Positions 51,801 through 64,000 of a stretch of 64,000 nt of DNA are shown one piece after another. The number at the start of each line of letters is the position of its first letter. Within the stretch, counting starts at the first letter, position 1. This stretch comes from Hydractinia symbiolongicarpus (taxonomy: Eukaryota > Cnidaria > Hydrozoa > Anthoathecata > Hydractiniidae), in assembly GCF_029227915.1 (NCBI RefSeq), contig NC_079884.1:31064001-31128000 (forward strand), read 5' to 3'. Position numbers and translations under genes: made by a program. The notes beneath the pieces are model-generated. The model saw only the letters and a list, made by a program, of their open reading frames with translations. It ran no database searches and was not told the origin of the DNA.

Positions 51801-54200
51801 AACAAAATCCCGCGATTTCCCGTAAATCCGAGGCTTGGCCCGTATAGTCGAAAGTATACAAAGAAAGTACCCAGGGAGTAAAGTCATTTCCCGAACGATT
51901 TTTTAAATTATTTTTTCACCACTAAAACGCATGAGACTTGTAGTTTTCAGAAATGTTTTCATTTTTGATGAGACGCTTAGTGAATGTGGTTTAATAGCCG
52001 GCAAACGAAAACCCCCCATTTCCCGTAAACCCCGGACTCGGCCCGTATAGTCAAAAGTATACAAAGAAAGTACCCAGGAAGTAAACTCATTTCCCGAACG
52101 ATTTTTTATATTATTTTTTATTACTAAACGCATTAGACTTGTAGTTTTCAAAAATGTTTTCATATTTGATGGGACGCTTAATAAAAGAAGTTTAATCGCC
52201 GGCAAACGAAAATCCGCGATTTCCGGTAAATCCTGGACTCGGCCCGTATAGTCAAAAGTATACAAAGAAAGTACCCAGGGAGTAAACTCATTTCCCGAAC
52301 GATTTTTTAAATTATTTTTTCACCACTAAAACGCATGAGACTTGTAGTTTTCAAAAATGTTTTCATTTTTGATGAGACGCTTAATGAAAGAGGTTTATTC
52401 ACTGGCAAACAAAATCACGCGATTTCCCGTAAATCCGGGGCTTGGCCCGTATAGTCGAATGTATACAAAGAAAGTACCCAGGGAGTAAACTCATTTCCCG
52501 AACGATTTTTTAAATTTTTTTTTCACCACTAAAACGCATGAGACTTGTAGTTTTCAATAATGTTTTCATTTTTGATGAGACGCTTAATGAAAGAGGTTTA
52601 ATCGCCGGCAAACGAAAACCCGCGATTTCCCGTAAATCCCGGGATTGGCCCGTATAGTCAAATGTATACAAAGAAAGTACCCTATGAGTAAACTCATTTC
52701 CAGAACAATTTTTTGAATTATTTTTTCACCACTAAAACGCATGAGAGTTGTAGTTTTCAAAAATGTTTTCAATTTTGATGAGAAGCTTAATGAAAGAGGT
52801 TTAATCGCCGGCAAACGAAAACGCGCGATTTCCCGTAAATCCCGGGATTGGCCCGTATAGTCGAATGTATACAAAGAAAGTACCCTGTGACTAAACTCAT
52901 TTCCCGAACGATTTTTTAAATTATTTTTTCACCACTAAAACGCATAAGACTTGTAGTTTTCAGAAATGTTTTCATTTTTGATGAGACGCTTAGTGAATGT
53001 GGTTTAATAGCCGGCAAACGAAAACCCGCCATTTCCCGTAAACCCCGGACTCGGCCCGTATAGTCAAAAGTATACAAAGAAAGTACCCAGGGAGTAAACT
53101 CATTTCCCGAACGATTTTTTATATTATTTTTTATTACTAAACGCATGAGACTTTAGTTTTCAAAAATGTTTTCATATTTGATGGGACGCTGAATAAAAGA
53201 AGTTTAATCGCCGGCAAACGAAAATCCGCGATTTCCGGTAAATCCTGGACTCGGCCCGTATAGTCAAAAGTATACAAAGAAAGTACCCAGGGAGTAAACT
53301 CATTTCACAAACGATTTTTTAAATTATTTTTTCACCACTAAAACGCATGACACTTGTAGTTTTCAAAAATGTTTTCATTTTTGATGAGACGCTTAATGAA
53401 AGAGGTTTAATCGCCGGCAAACTAAAACCCGCGATTTCCCGTAAATCCGGGGCTTGGCCCGTATAGTCGACTGTATACAAAGAAAGTACCCTATGAGTAA
53501 ACTCATTTCCCGAACGATTTTTTAAATTATTTTTTCACCACTAAAACGCATGAGACTTGTAGTTTTTAAAAATGTTTTCATTTTTGATGAGACGCTGAAT
53601 AAAAGAAGTTTAATCGCCGGCAAGCGAAAACCCGCCATTTCCCGTAAACCTTGGACTCGGCCCGTATAGTCAAAAGTATACAAAGAAAGTACCCAGGGAG
53701 TAAACTCATTTCCAGAACGATTTTTTAAATTATTTTTTCACCACGAAAACGCATAAGACTTGTAGTTTTTAAAAATGTTTTCATTTTTGATGAGACGCTG
53801 AATAAAAGAAGTTTAATCGCCGGCAAACGAAAACCCGCAATTTCCCGTAAATCCCGGGCTTGGCCCGTATAGTCAAAAGTATACAAAGAAAGTACCCAGG
53901 GAGTAAATTCATTTCCCGAACGATTTTTTAAATTTTTTTTTCACCACTAAAACGCATGAGACTTGTAGTTTTCAAAAATGTTTTCATTTTTGATGAGACG
54001 CTTAATGAAAGAGGTTTAATCGCCGGCAAACGTAAACCCGCGATTTCCCGTAAATCCCGGGCTTGGCCCGTATAGTCGAATGTATACAAAGAAAGTACCC
54101 TGTGAGTAAACTCATTTCCAGAACGATTTTTTAAATTATTTTTTCACCACTAAAACGGATAAGACTTGTAGTATTTAAAAATGTTTTCATTTTTGATGAG
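47853..54200. repeat. 3443-bp tandem duplication of 17 monomers
   Basis: Landmarks at 47853, 48460, 49141 and 49473 recur at 51296, 51903, 52584 and 52916, every pair 3443 bp apart. Rare private variants are shared, for example GACGCGGAATAAAAG, AAAATCACGCGATT, CATGAGAGTTG and the one-base-short GACTTTAGTTTTC. The copies differ by isolated substitutions (CTGACTAAACTC near 52890, TTTCACAAACG near 53306). Copy 2 runs to about 54.2 kb, where two monomers are locally duplicated. Confidence 0.9.
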
Positions 54201-54560
54201 ACGCTGAATAAAAGAAGTTTAATCGCCGGCAAACGAAAACCCGCAATTTCCCGTAAATCCCGGGCTTGGCCCGTATAGTCAAAAGTATACAAAGAAAGTA
54301 CCCAGGGAGTAAATTCATTTCCCGAACGATTTTTTAAATTTTTTTTTCACCACTAAAACGCATGAGACTTGTAGTTTTCAAAAATGTTTTCATTTTTGAT
54401 GAGACGCTTAATGAAAGAGGTTTAATCGCCGGCAAACGTAAACCCGCGATTTCCCGTAAATCCCGGGCTTGGCCCGTATAGTCGAATGTATACAAAGAAA
54501 GTACCCTGTGAGTAAACTCATTTCCAGAACGATTTTTTAAATTATTTTTTCACCACTAAA

Positions 54561-57500
54561 ACGGATAAGACTTGTAGTATTTAAAAATGTTTTCATTTTT
54601 GATGAGACGCTGAATAAAAGAAGTTTAATCGCCGGCAAATGAAATCCCGCGATTTCCCGTAAATCCGGGGCTTGGCCCGTATAGTCGAATGTATACAAAG
54701 AAAGTACCCAGGGAGTAAACTCATTTCCCGAACGATTTTTTAATTTTTTTTCTCACCACTAAAACGCATGAGACTTGTAGTTTTCAAAAATGTTTTCAAT
54801 TTTGATGAGAAGCCTAATGAAAGAGGTTTAATCGCCGGCAAACGAAAACCCGCGATTTCCCGTAAATCCTGGGCTTGGCCCGTATAGTCGAATGTATACA
54901 AAGAAAGTACCCTGTGAGTAAACTCATTTCCAGAACGATTTTTTAAATTATTTTTTCACCACGAAAACGCATAAGACTTGTAGTTTTTAAATATGTTTTC
55001 ATTTTTGATGAGACGCTGAATAAAAGAAGTTTAATTGCCGGCAAACGAAAACCCGCGATATCCCGTAAATCCCGGGCTTGGCCCGTATAGTCAAAAGTAT
55101 CCAAAAAAGTACCCAGGGAGTAAATTCATTTCCCGAACGATTTTTTAAATTATTTTTCACCACTAAAACGCATGAGACTTGTAGTTTTCAAAAATGTTTT
55201 CATTTTTGATGAGACGCTTAATAAAAGAGGTTTAATCACCGGCAAAAAAAATCCCGCGATTTCCCGTAAATCCGGGGCTTGGCCCGTATAGTCGAATGTA
55301 TACAAAGAAAGTACCCAGGGAGTAAACTCATTTCCCGAACGATTTTTTAAATTTTTTTTTACCACTAAAACGCATGAGACTTGTAGTTTTCAAAAATGTT
55401 TTCATTTTTGATGAGACGCTGAATAAAAGAAGTTTAATCGCCGGCAAACGAAAACCCGCGATTTCCCGTAAATCCCGGGCTTGGCCCGTATAGTCAAAAG
55501 TATACAAAGAAAATACCCAGGGAGTAAATTCATTTCCCGAACGATTTTTAAATTTTATTTTCACCACTAAAACGCATGAGACTTGTAGTTTTCAAAAATG
55601 TTTTCATTTTTGATGAGACGCTTAATGAAAGAGGTTTAATCGCCGGCAAACGAAAACCCGCGATTTCCCGTAAATCCCGGGCTTGGCCCGTATAGTCAAA
55701 TGTATGCAAAGAATGTACCCTGTGAGTAAACTCATTTCCAGAACGATTCTTTAAATTAATTTTTCACCACGAAAACGCATAAGATTTGTAGTTTTTAAAA
55801 ATGTTTTCATTTTTGATGAGACGCTGAATAAAAGAAGTTTAATCGCCGGCAAACGAAAACCCGCGATTTCCCGTAAATCCCTGGCTTGGCCCGTATAGTC
55901 AAAAGTATACAAAGAAAATACCCAGGGAGTAAATTCATTTCCCGAACGATTTTTTAAATTTTTTTTTCACCACTAAAACGCATGGGACTTGTAGTTTTCA
56001 AAAATGTTTTCATTTTTGATGAGACGCTTAATGAAAGAGGTTTAATCGCCGGCAAACGAAAACCCGCAATTTCCCGTAAATCCCGGGCTTGGCCCGTATA
56101 GTCGAATGTATACAAAGAAAGTACCCTGTGAGTAAACTCATTTCCAGAACGATTTTTTAAATTATTTTTTCACCACTAAAACGCATGAGACTTGTAGTTT
56201 TCAAAAATGTTTTCAATTTTGATGAGAAGCTTAATGAAAGAGGTTTAATCGCCGGCAAACGAAAACCCGCGATTTCCCGTAAATCCCGGGCTTGGCCCGT
56301 ATAGTCGAATGTATACAAAGAAAGTACCCAGGGATTAAACTCATTTCCGAAACGATTTTTTAAATTATTTTGTCACCACTAAAACGCATGAGACTTGTTG
56401 ATTTCAAAAGTGTTTTCATTTTTGATGAGACGCTGAATAAAAGAAGTTTAATCGCCGGCAAACGAAAACCCGCGATTTCCCGTAAATCCCTGGCTTGGCC
56501 CGTATAGTCAAAAGTATACAAAGAAAATACCCAGGGAGTAAATTCATTTCCCGAACGATTTTTTAAATTTTTTTTTCACCACTAAAACGCATGGGACTTG
56601 TAGTTTTCAAAAATGTTTTCATTTTTGATGAGACGCTTAATGAAAGAGGTTTAATCGCCGGCAAACGAAAACCCGCAATTTCCCGTAAATCCCGGGCTTG
56701 GCCCGTATAGTCAAATGTATACAAAAAAAGTACCCTGTGAGTAAATTCATTTCCAGAACGATTTTTTAAATTATTTTTTCACCACTAAAACGCATAAGAC
56801 TTGTAGTTTCTAAAAATGTTTTCATTTTTGATGAGACGCTGAATAAAAGAAGTTTAACCGCCGGCAAACGAAAACCCGCGATATCCCGTAAATCCCGGGC
56901 TTGGCCCGTATAGTCAAAAGTATCCAAAAAAGTACCCTGTGAGTAAACTCATTTCCAGAACGATTTTTTAAATTATTTTTTCACCACGAAAACGCATAAG
57001 ACTTGTAGTTTTTAAAAATGTTTTCATTTTTGATGAGACGCTGAATAAAAGAAGTTTAATCGCCGGCAAACGAAAACCCGCGATTTCCCGTAAATCCCTG
57101 GCTTGGCCCGTATAGTCAAAAGTATACAAAGAAAATACCCAGGGAGTAAATTCAATTCCCGAACGATTTTTTAAATTTTTTTTCACCACTAAAACGCATG
57201 AGACTTGTAGTTTTCAAAAATGTTTTCAATTTTGATGAGAAGCTTAATGAAAGAGGTTTAATCGCCGGCAAACGAAAACCCGCGATTTCCCGTAAATCCC
57301 GGGCTTGGCCCGTATAGTCGAATGTATACAAAGAAAGTACCCTGTGAGTAAACTCATTTCCAGAACGATTTTTTAAATTATTTTTTCACCACGAAAACGC
57401 ATAAGACTTGTAGTTTTTAAAAATGTTTTCATTTTTGATGAGACGCTGAATAAAAGAAGTTTAATCGCCGGCAAACGAAAACCCGCGATTTCTCGTAAAT

Positions 57501-60500
57501 CCCTGGCTTGGCCCGTATAGTCAAAAGTATACAAAGAAAATACCCAGGGAGTAAATTCATTTCCCGAACGATTTTTTAAGTTTTTTTTTTCACCACTAAA
57601 ACGCATGGGACTTGTAGTTTTCAAAAATGTTTTCATTTTTGATGAGACGCTTAATGAAAGAGGTTTAATCGCCGGCAAACGAAAACCCGCAATTTCCCGT
57701 AAATCCCGGGCTTGGCCCGTATAGTCGAATGTATACAAAGAAAGTACCCTGTGAGTAAATTCATTGCCAGAACGATTTTTTAAATTATTTTTTCACCACT
57801 AAAACGCATAAGACTTGTAGTTTTTAAAAATGTTCTCATTTTTGATGAGACGCTGAATAAAAGAAGTTTAATCGCCGGCAAATGAAATCCCGCGATTTCC
57901 CGTAAATCCGGGGCTTGGCCCGTATAGTCGAATGTATACAAAGAAAGTACCCTGTGAGTAAACTCATTTCCAGAACGATTTTTTAAATTATTTTTTCACC
58001 ACTAAAACGGATAAGACTTGTAGTATTTAAAAATGTTTTCATTTTTGATGAGACGCTGAATAAAAGAAGTTTAATCGCCGGCAAATGAAATCCCGCGATT
58101 TCCCGTAAATCCGGGGCTTGGCCCGTATAGTCGAATGTATACAAAGAAAGTACCCAGGGAGTAAACTCATTTCCCGAACGATTTTTTAATTTTTTTTCTC
58201 ACCACTAAAACGCATGAGACTTGTAGTTTTCAAAAATGTTTTCAATTTTGATGAGAAGCCTAATGAAAGAGGTTTAATCGCCGGCAAACGAAAACCCGCG
58301 ATTTCCCGTAAATCCCGGGCTTGGCCCGTATAGTCGAATGTATACAAAGAAAGTACCCTGTGAGTAAACTCATTTCCAGAACGATTTTTTAAATTATTTT
58401 TTCACCACGAAAACGCATAAGACTTGTAGTTTTTAAATATGTTTTCATTTTAGATGAGACGCTGAATAAAAGAAGTTTAATCGCCGGCAAACGAAAACCC
58501 GCGATATCCCGTAAATCCCGGGCTTGGCCCGTATAGTTAAAAGTATCCAAAAAAGTACCCAGGGAGTAAATTCATTTCCCGAACGATTTTTTAAATTATT
58601 TTTCACCACTAAAACGCATGAGACTTGTAGTTTTCAAAAATGTTTTCATTTTTGATGAGACGCTTAATGAAAGAGGTTTAATCGCTGGCAAACGAAAACC
58701 CGCGATTTCCCGTAAATCTCGGGCTTGGCCCGTATAGTCGAATGTATACAAAGAAAGTACCCTGTGAGTAAACTCATTTCCAGAACGATTCTTTAAATTA
58801 ATTTTTCACCACGAAAACGCATAAGATTTGTAGTTTTTAAAAATGTTTTCATTTTTGATGAGACGCTGAATAAAAGAAGTTTAATCGCCGGCAAACGAAA
58901 ACCCGCGATTTCCCGTAAATCCCTGGCTTGGCCCGTATAGTCAAAAGTATACAAAGAAAATACCCAGGGAGTAAATTCATTTCCCGAACGATTTTTTAAA
59001 TTTTTTTTTCACCACTAAAACGCATGGGACTTGTAGTTTTCAAAAATGTTTTCATTTTTGATGAGACGCTTAATGAAAGAGGTTTAATCGCCGGCAAACG
59101 AAAACCCGCAATTTCCCGTAAATCCCGGGCTTGGCCCGTATAGTCGAATGTATACAAAGAAAGTACCCTGTGAGTAAACTCATTTCCAGAACGATTTTTT
59201 AAATTATTTTTTCACCACTAAAACGCATGAGACTTGTAGTTTTCAAAAATGTTTTCAATTTTGATGAGAAGCTTAATGAAAGAGGTTTAATCGCCGGCAA
59301 ACGAAAACCCGCGATTTCCCGTAAATCCCGGGCTTGGCCCGTATAGTCGAATGTATACAAAGAAAGTACCCAGGGATTAAACTCATTTCCGAAACGATTT
59401 TTTAAATTATTTTGTCACCACTAAAACGCATGAGACTTGTTGATTTCAAAAGTGTTTTCATTTTTGATGAGACGCTGAATAAAAGAAGTTTAATCGCCGG
59501 CAAACGAAAACCCGCGATATCCCGTAAATCCCGGGCTTGGCCCGTATAGTCAAAAGTATCCAAAAAAGTACCCTGTGAGTAAACTCATTTCCAGAACGAT
59601 TTTTTAAATTATTTTTTCACCACGAAAACGCATAAGACTTGTAGTTTTTAAAAATGTTTTCATTTTTGATGAGACGCTGAATAAAAGAAGTTTAATCGCC
59701 GGCAAACGAAAACCCGCGATTTCCCGTAAATCCCTGGCTTGGCCCGTATAGTCAAAAGTATACAAAGAAAATACACAGGGAGTAAATTCATTTCCCGAAC
59801 GATTTTTTAAATTTTTTTTTCACCACTAAAACGCATGAGACTTGTAGTTTTCAAAAATGTTTTCAATTTTGATGAGAAGCTTAATGAAAGAGGTTTAATC
59901 GCCGGCAAACGAAAACCCGCGATTTCCCGTAAATCCCGGGCTTGGCCCGTATAGTCGAATGTATACAAAGAAAGTACCCTGTGAGTAAACTCATTTCCAG
60001 AACGATTTTTTAAATTATTTTTTCACCACGAAAACGCATAAGACTTGTAGTTTTTAAAAATGTTTTCATTTTTGATGAGACGCTGAATAAAAGAAGTTTA
60101 ATCGCCGGCAAACGAAAACCCGCGATTTCCCGTAAATCCCTGGCTTGGCCCGTATAGTCAAAAGTATACAAAGAAAATACCCAGGGAGTAAATTCATTTC
60201 CCGAACGATTTTTTAAGTTTTTTTTTCACCACTAAAACGCATGGGACTTGTAGTTTTTAAAAAAGTTTTCATTTTTGATTAGACGCTTAATGAAAGAGGT
60301 TTAATCGCCGGCAAACGAAAACCCGCAATTTCCCGTAAATCCCGGGCTTGGCCCGTATAGTCGAATGTATACAAAGAAAGTACCCTGTGAGTAAATTCAT
60401 TGCCAGAACGATTTTTTAAATTATTTTTTCACCACTAAAACGCATAAGACTTGTAGTTTTTAAAAATGTTCTCATTTTTGATGAGACGCTGAATAAAAGA

Positions 60501-60840
60501 AGTTTAATCGCCGGCAAACGAAAACCCGCGATATCCCGTAAATCCCGGGCTTGGCCCGTATAGTCAAAAGTATCCAAAAAAGTACCCTGTGAGTAAACTC
60601 ATTTCCAGAACGATTTTTTAAATTATTTTTTCACCACGAAAACGCATAAGACTTGTAGTTTTTAAAAATGTTTTCATTTTTGATGAGACGCTGAATAAAA
60701 GAAGTTTAATCGCCGGCAAACGAAAACCCGCGATTTCCCGTAAATCCCTGGCTTGGCCCGTATAGTCAAAAGTATACAAAGAAAATACCCAGGGAGTAAA
60801 TTCATTTCCCGAACGATTTTTTAAATTTTTTTTCACCACT
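54561..60840. repeat. Imperfect ~3.45-kb tandem duplication with monomer-pair indels
   Basis: ACGGATAAGAC is at 54561 and 58007, TCTCACCAC at 54751 and 58197, and AAATATG at about 54989 and 58435, all 3446 bp apart. Further on, TCTTTAAATTAATT at 55748 and 58790 and TGTCACCAC at 56371 and 59413 are 3042 bp apart. Later still, TCATTGCCAG at 57761 and 60397 is 2636 bp apart. Each drop of 404-406 bp equals two monomers, so the second copy lost monomer pairs or the first gained them. Confidence 0.85.
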
Positions 60841-63200
60841 AAAACGCATGGGACTTGTAGTTTTCAAAAATGTTTTCATTTTTGATGAGACGCTTAATGA
60901 AAGAGGTTTAATCGCCGGCAAACGAAAACCCGCAATTTCCCGTAAATCCCGGTCTTGGCCCGTATAGTCAAAAGTATACAAAGAAAATACCCAGGGAGTA
61001 AATTCATTTCCCGAACGATTTTTTAAATTTTTTTTTCACCACTAAAACGCATGGGACTTGTAGTTTTCAAAAATGTTTTCATTTTTGATGAGACGCTTAA
61101 TGAAAGAGGTTTAATCGCCGGCAAACGAAAACCCGCGATTTCCCGTAAATCCCGGGCTTGGCCCGTATAGTCGAATGTATACAAAGAAAGTACCCTGTGA
61201 GTAAACTCATTTCCAGAACGATTTTTTAAATTAATTTTTCACCACGAAAACGCATAAGACTTTTAGTTTTTAAAAATGTTTTCATTTTTGATGAGACGCT
61301 GAATAAAAAAAGTTTAATCGCCGGCAAACGAAAACCCGCGATTTCCCGTAAATCCCTGGCTTGGCCCGTATAGTCAAAAGTATACAAAGAAAATACCCAG
61401 GGAGTAAATTCATTTCCCGAACGATTTTTTAAATTTTTTTTTCACCACTAAAACGCATGGGACTTGTAGTTTTCAAAAATGTTTTCATTTTTGATGAGAC
61501 GCTTAATGAAAGAGGTTTAATCGCCGGCAAACGAAAACCCGCAATTTCCCGTAAATCCCGGTCTTGGCCCGTATAGTCAAAAGTATACAAAGAAAATACC
61601 CAGGGAGTAAATTCATTTCCCGAACGATTTTTTAAATTTTTTTTTCACCACTAAAACGCATGGGACTTGTAGTTTTCAAAAATGTTTTCATTTTTGATGA
61701 GACGCTTAATGAAAGAGGTTTAATCGCCGGCAAACGAAAACCCGCGATTTCCCGTAAATCCCTGGCTTGGCCCGTATAGTCAAAAGTATACAAAGAAAAT
61801 ACCCAGGGAGTAAATTCATTTCCCGAACGATTTTTTAAATTTTTTTTCACCACTAAAACGCATGGGACTTGTAGTTTTCAAAAATGTTTTCATTTTTGAT
61901 GAGACGCTTAATGAAAGAGGTTTAATCGCCGGCAAACGAAAACCCGCAATTTCCCGTAAATCCCGGTCTTGGCCCGTATAGTCAAAAGTATACAAAGAAA
62001 ATACCCAGGGAGTAAATTCATTTCCCGAACGATTTTTTAAATTTTTTTTTCACCACTAAAACGCATGGGACTTGTAGTTTTCAAAAATGTTTTCATTTTT
62101 GATGAGACGCTTAATGAAAGAGGTTTAATCGCCGGCAAACGAAAACCCGCGATTTCCCGTAAATCCCGGGCTTGGCCCGTATAGTCGAATGTATACAAAG
62201 AAAGTACCCTGTGAGTAAACTCATTTCCAGAACGATTTTTTAAATTAATTTTTCACCACGAAAACGCATAAGACTTTTAGTTTTTAAAAATGTTTTCATT
62301 TTTGATGAGACGCTGAATAAAAAAAGTTTAATCGCCGGCAAACGAAAACCCGCGATTTCCCGTAAATCCCTGGCTTGGCCCGTATAGTCAAAAGTATACA
62401 AAGAAAATACCCAGGGAGTAAATTCATTTCCCGAACGATTTTTTAAATTTTTTTTTCACCACTAAAACGCATGGGACTTGTAGTTTTCAAAAATGTTTTC
62501 ATTTTTGATGAGACGCTTAATGAAAGAGGTTTAATCGCCGGCAAACGAAAACCCGCAATTTCCCGTAAATCCCGGTCTTGGCCCGTATAGTCAAAAGTAT
62601 ACAAAGAAAATACCCAGGGAGTAAATTCATTTCCCGAACGATTTTTTAAATTTTTTTTTCACCACTAAAACGCATGGGACTTGTAGTTTTCAAAAATGTT
62701 TTCATTTTTGATGAGACGCTTAATGAAAGAGGTTTAATCGCCGGCAAACGAAAACCCGCGATTTCCCGTAAATCCCGGGCTTGGCCCGTATAGTCGAATG
62801 TATACAAAGAAAGTACCCTGTGAGTAAACTCATTTCCAGAACGATTTTTTAAATTAATTTTTCACCACGAAAACGCATAAGACTTTTAGTTTTTAAAAAT
62901 GTTTTCATTTTTGATGAGACGCTGAATAAAAAAAGTTTAATCGCCGGCAAACGAAAACCCGCGATTTCCCGTAAATCCCTGGCTTGGCCCGTATAGTCAA
63001 AAGTATACAAAGAAAATACCCAGGGAGTAAATTCATTTCCCGAACGATTTTTTAAATTTTTTTTTCACCACTAAAACGCATGGGACTTGTAGTTTTCAAA
63101 AATGTTTTCATTTTTGATGAGACGCTTAATGAAAGAGGTTTAATCGCCGGCAAACGAAAACCCGCAATTTCCCGTAAATCCCGGGCTTGGCCCGTATAGT
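60618..63200. repeat. 3-mer/5-mer satellite HOR near the right edge
   Basis: CGGTCTTGG occurs at about 60950, 61559, 61964 and 62573 (steps 609, 405, 609). CGCATAAGACTTTTAG occurs at 61251, 62265 and 62874 (steps 1014, 609). Units are thus three monomers (609 bp) or five (1014 bp), differing by one monomer pair. The copies appear almost identical by eye, making this one of the most recently homogenised stretches. Confidence 0.8.
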
Positions 63201-64000
63201 CGAATGTATACAAAGAAAGTACCCTGTGAGTAAACTCATTTCCAGAACGATTTTTTAAATTATTTTTTCACCACTAAAACGCATGAGACTTGTAGTTTTC
63301 AAAAAAGTTTTCAATTTTGATGAGAAGCTTAATGAAAGAGGTTTAATCGCCGGCAAACGAAAACCCGCGATTTCCCGTAAATCCCGGGCTTGGCCCGTAT
63401 AGTCGAATGTATACAAAGAAAGTACCCTGTGAGTAAACTCATTTCCAGAACGATTTTTTAAATTATTTTTTCACCACGAAAACGCATAAGACTTGTAGTT
63501 TTTAAAAATGTTTTCACTTTTGATGAGACGCTGAATAAAAGAAGTTTAATCGCCGGCAAACGAAAACCCGCGATTTCCCGTAAATCCCTGGCTTGGCCCG
63601 TATAGTCAAAAGTATACAAAGAAAATACCCAGGGAGTAAATTCATTTCCCGAACGATTTTTTAAATTTTTTTTTCACCACTAAAACGCATGGGACTTGTA
63701 GTTTTCAAAAATGTTTTCATTTTTGATGAGACGCTTAATGAAAGAGGTTTAATCGCCGGCAAACGAAAACCCGCAATTTCCCGTAAATCCCGGGCTTGGC
63801 CCGTATAGTCGAATGTATACAAAGAAAGTACCCTGTGAGTAAATTCATTTCCAGAACGATTTTTTAAATTATTTTTTCACCACTAAAACGCATAAGACTT
63901 GTAGTTTTTAAAAATGTTTTTATTTTTGATGAGACGCTGAATAAAAGAAGTTTAATCGCCGGCAAACGAAAACCCGCGATTTCCCGTAAATTCCTGGCTT

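Larger units (their letters stand above)
37259..64000. repeat. 203-bp satellite DNA array, right arm
   Basis: The same 203-bp monomer resumes in the same phase and orientation directly after the retrotransposon and continues to the window edge. A distinctive 201-bp variant containing TATTATTTTTTATTACTAAACGC becomes common from about 39.5 to 53 kb. Variants with CCACGAAAACGC and CATGGGACTTG dominate the last 9 kb. No host gene, RNA gene or second mobile element is visible. Confidence 0.99.

Noticed and set aside
40969-53146. Repeated minus-strand open frames of 96-131 codons (proteins beginning YTFDYTGRV) as a protein family
   Set aside because: They start at TTG, not ATG, lie wholly in satellite, and recur only because the DNA does. 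Their length depends on the chance that a 201-bp monomer keeps frame into the next; elsewhere the same sequence is closed because 203 is not a multiple of three.
1-64000. CRISPR array
   Set aside because: The regular period is 203 bp with no alternation of short repeats and unique spacers, and no cas genes. This is a eukaryotic satellite.
1-64000. Hammerhead ribozyme encoded by the satellite (TGATGAG followed later by CGAAA)
   Set aside because: Some satellites encode hammerheads, so I checked. The core C before UGAUGA is a U here, and the bases after GATGAG (ACGCTGAATAA) do not form a stem II leading into GAAA. The minus strand has no CTGATGA core either.

Overview
The window lies inside a large satellite DNA array of a eukaryote, almost certainly an animal. 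About 59.4 kb of the 64 kb (1-32681 and 37259-64000) is head-to-tail copies of one AT-rich monomer of about 203 bp (about 37% GC by hand count of a representative copy), roughly 290 copies in one orientation. The array runs off both window edges, and no host gene, tRNA or rRNA is visible. The short open frames in the array recur with the repeat, overlap each other and start at TTG; I treat them as by-products of the repeat.

The array is not uniform. Monomers fall into types, for example GTCGAATG versus GTCAAAAG near the start of the monomer, and CCTGTGAG versus CCAGGGAG about 20 bp further on. These types are arranged into local higher-order repeats (HORs): 5/6-mers at 3.0-6.9 kb; an 11-mer pair of 2233 bp at 6.9-11.4 kb; a 6-mer pair at 11.1-13.5 kb; a 14-mer of 2841 bp with 10-mer and 11-mer deletion derivatives at 15.3-25.25 kb; a 9-mer at 25.2-28.1 kb; a duplicated segment on both sides of the retrotransposon; a 607-bp trimer (201+203+203) at 41-49 kb; a 3443-bp pair at 47.9-54.2 kb; a 3.45/3.04/2.64 kb imperfect pair at 54.6-60.8 kb; and 3-mer/5-mer units at 60.6-63.2 kb. 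Most size differences between copies are whole numbers of monomers, as expected from unequal crossing-over or gene conversion in register.

The only protein-coding unit is one apparently intact non-LTR retrotransposon (LINE) on the minus strand, 32682-37258, flanked by a 7-bp target-site duplication (CCCGTAT). ORF1 (421 aa) has a short coiled coil, an Asn-rich linker and a C-terminal SGNH/GDSL-esterase-like domain. ORF2 (1018 aa) has an apurinic-like endonuclease and a reverse transcriptase. The 3' end is a (TAA)n-type microsatellite tail preceded by AATAAA. This architecture fits the CR1/L2-like branch of the jockey group. ORF1 and ORF2 are in the same frame, separated by one UGA and four codons. 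A satellite copy matching the pre-insertion (empty) site lies at about 40296 and is identical to both flanks over more than 200 bp on each side, so the insertion looks young.

Organism: the AT-richness, the LINE type with an esterase ORF1, and the look of the ORF2 motifs suggest an invertebrate. A cnidarian is my best impression, but the sequence does not prove it. The array could be centromeric or pericentromeric heterochromatin; that is inference.
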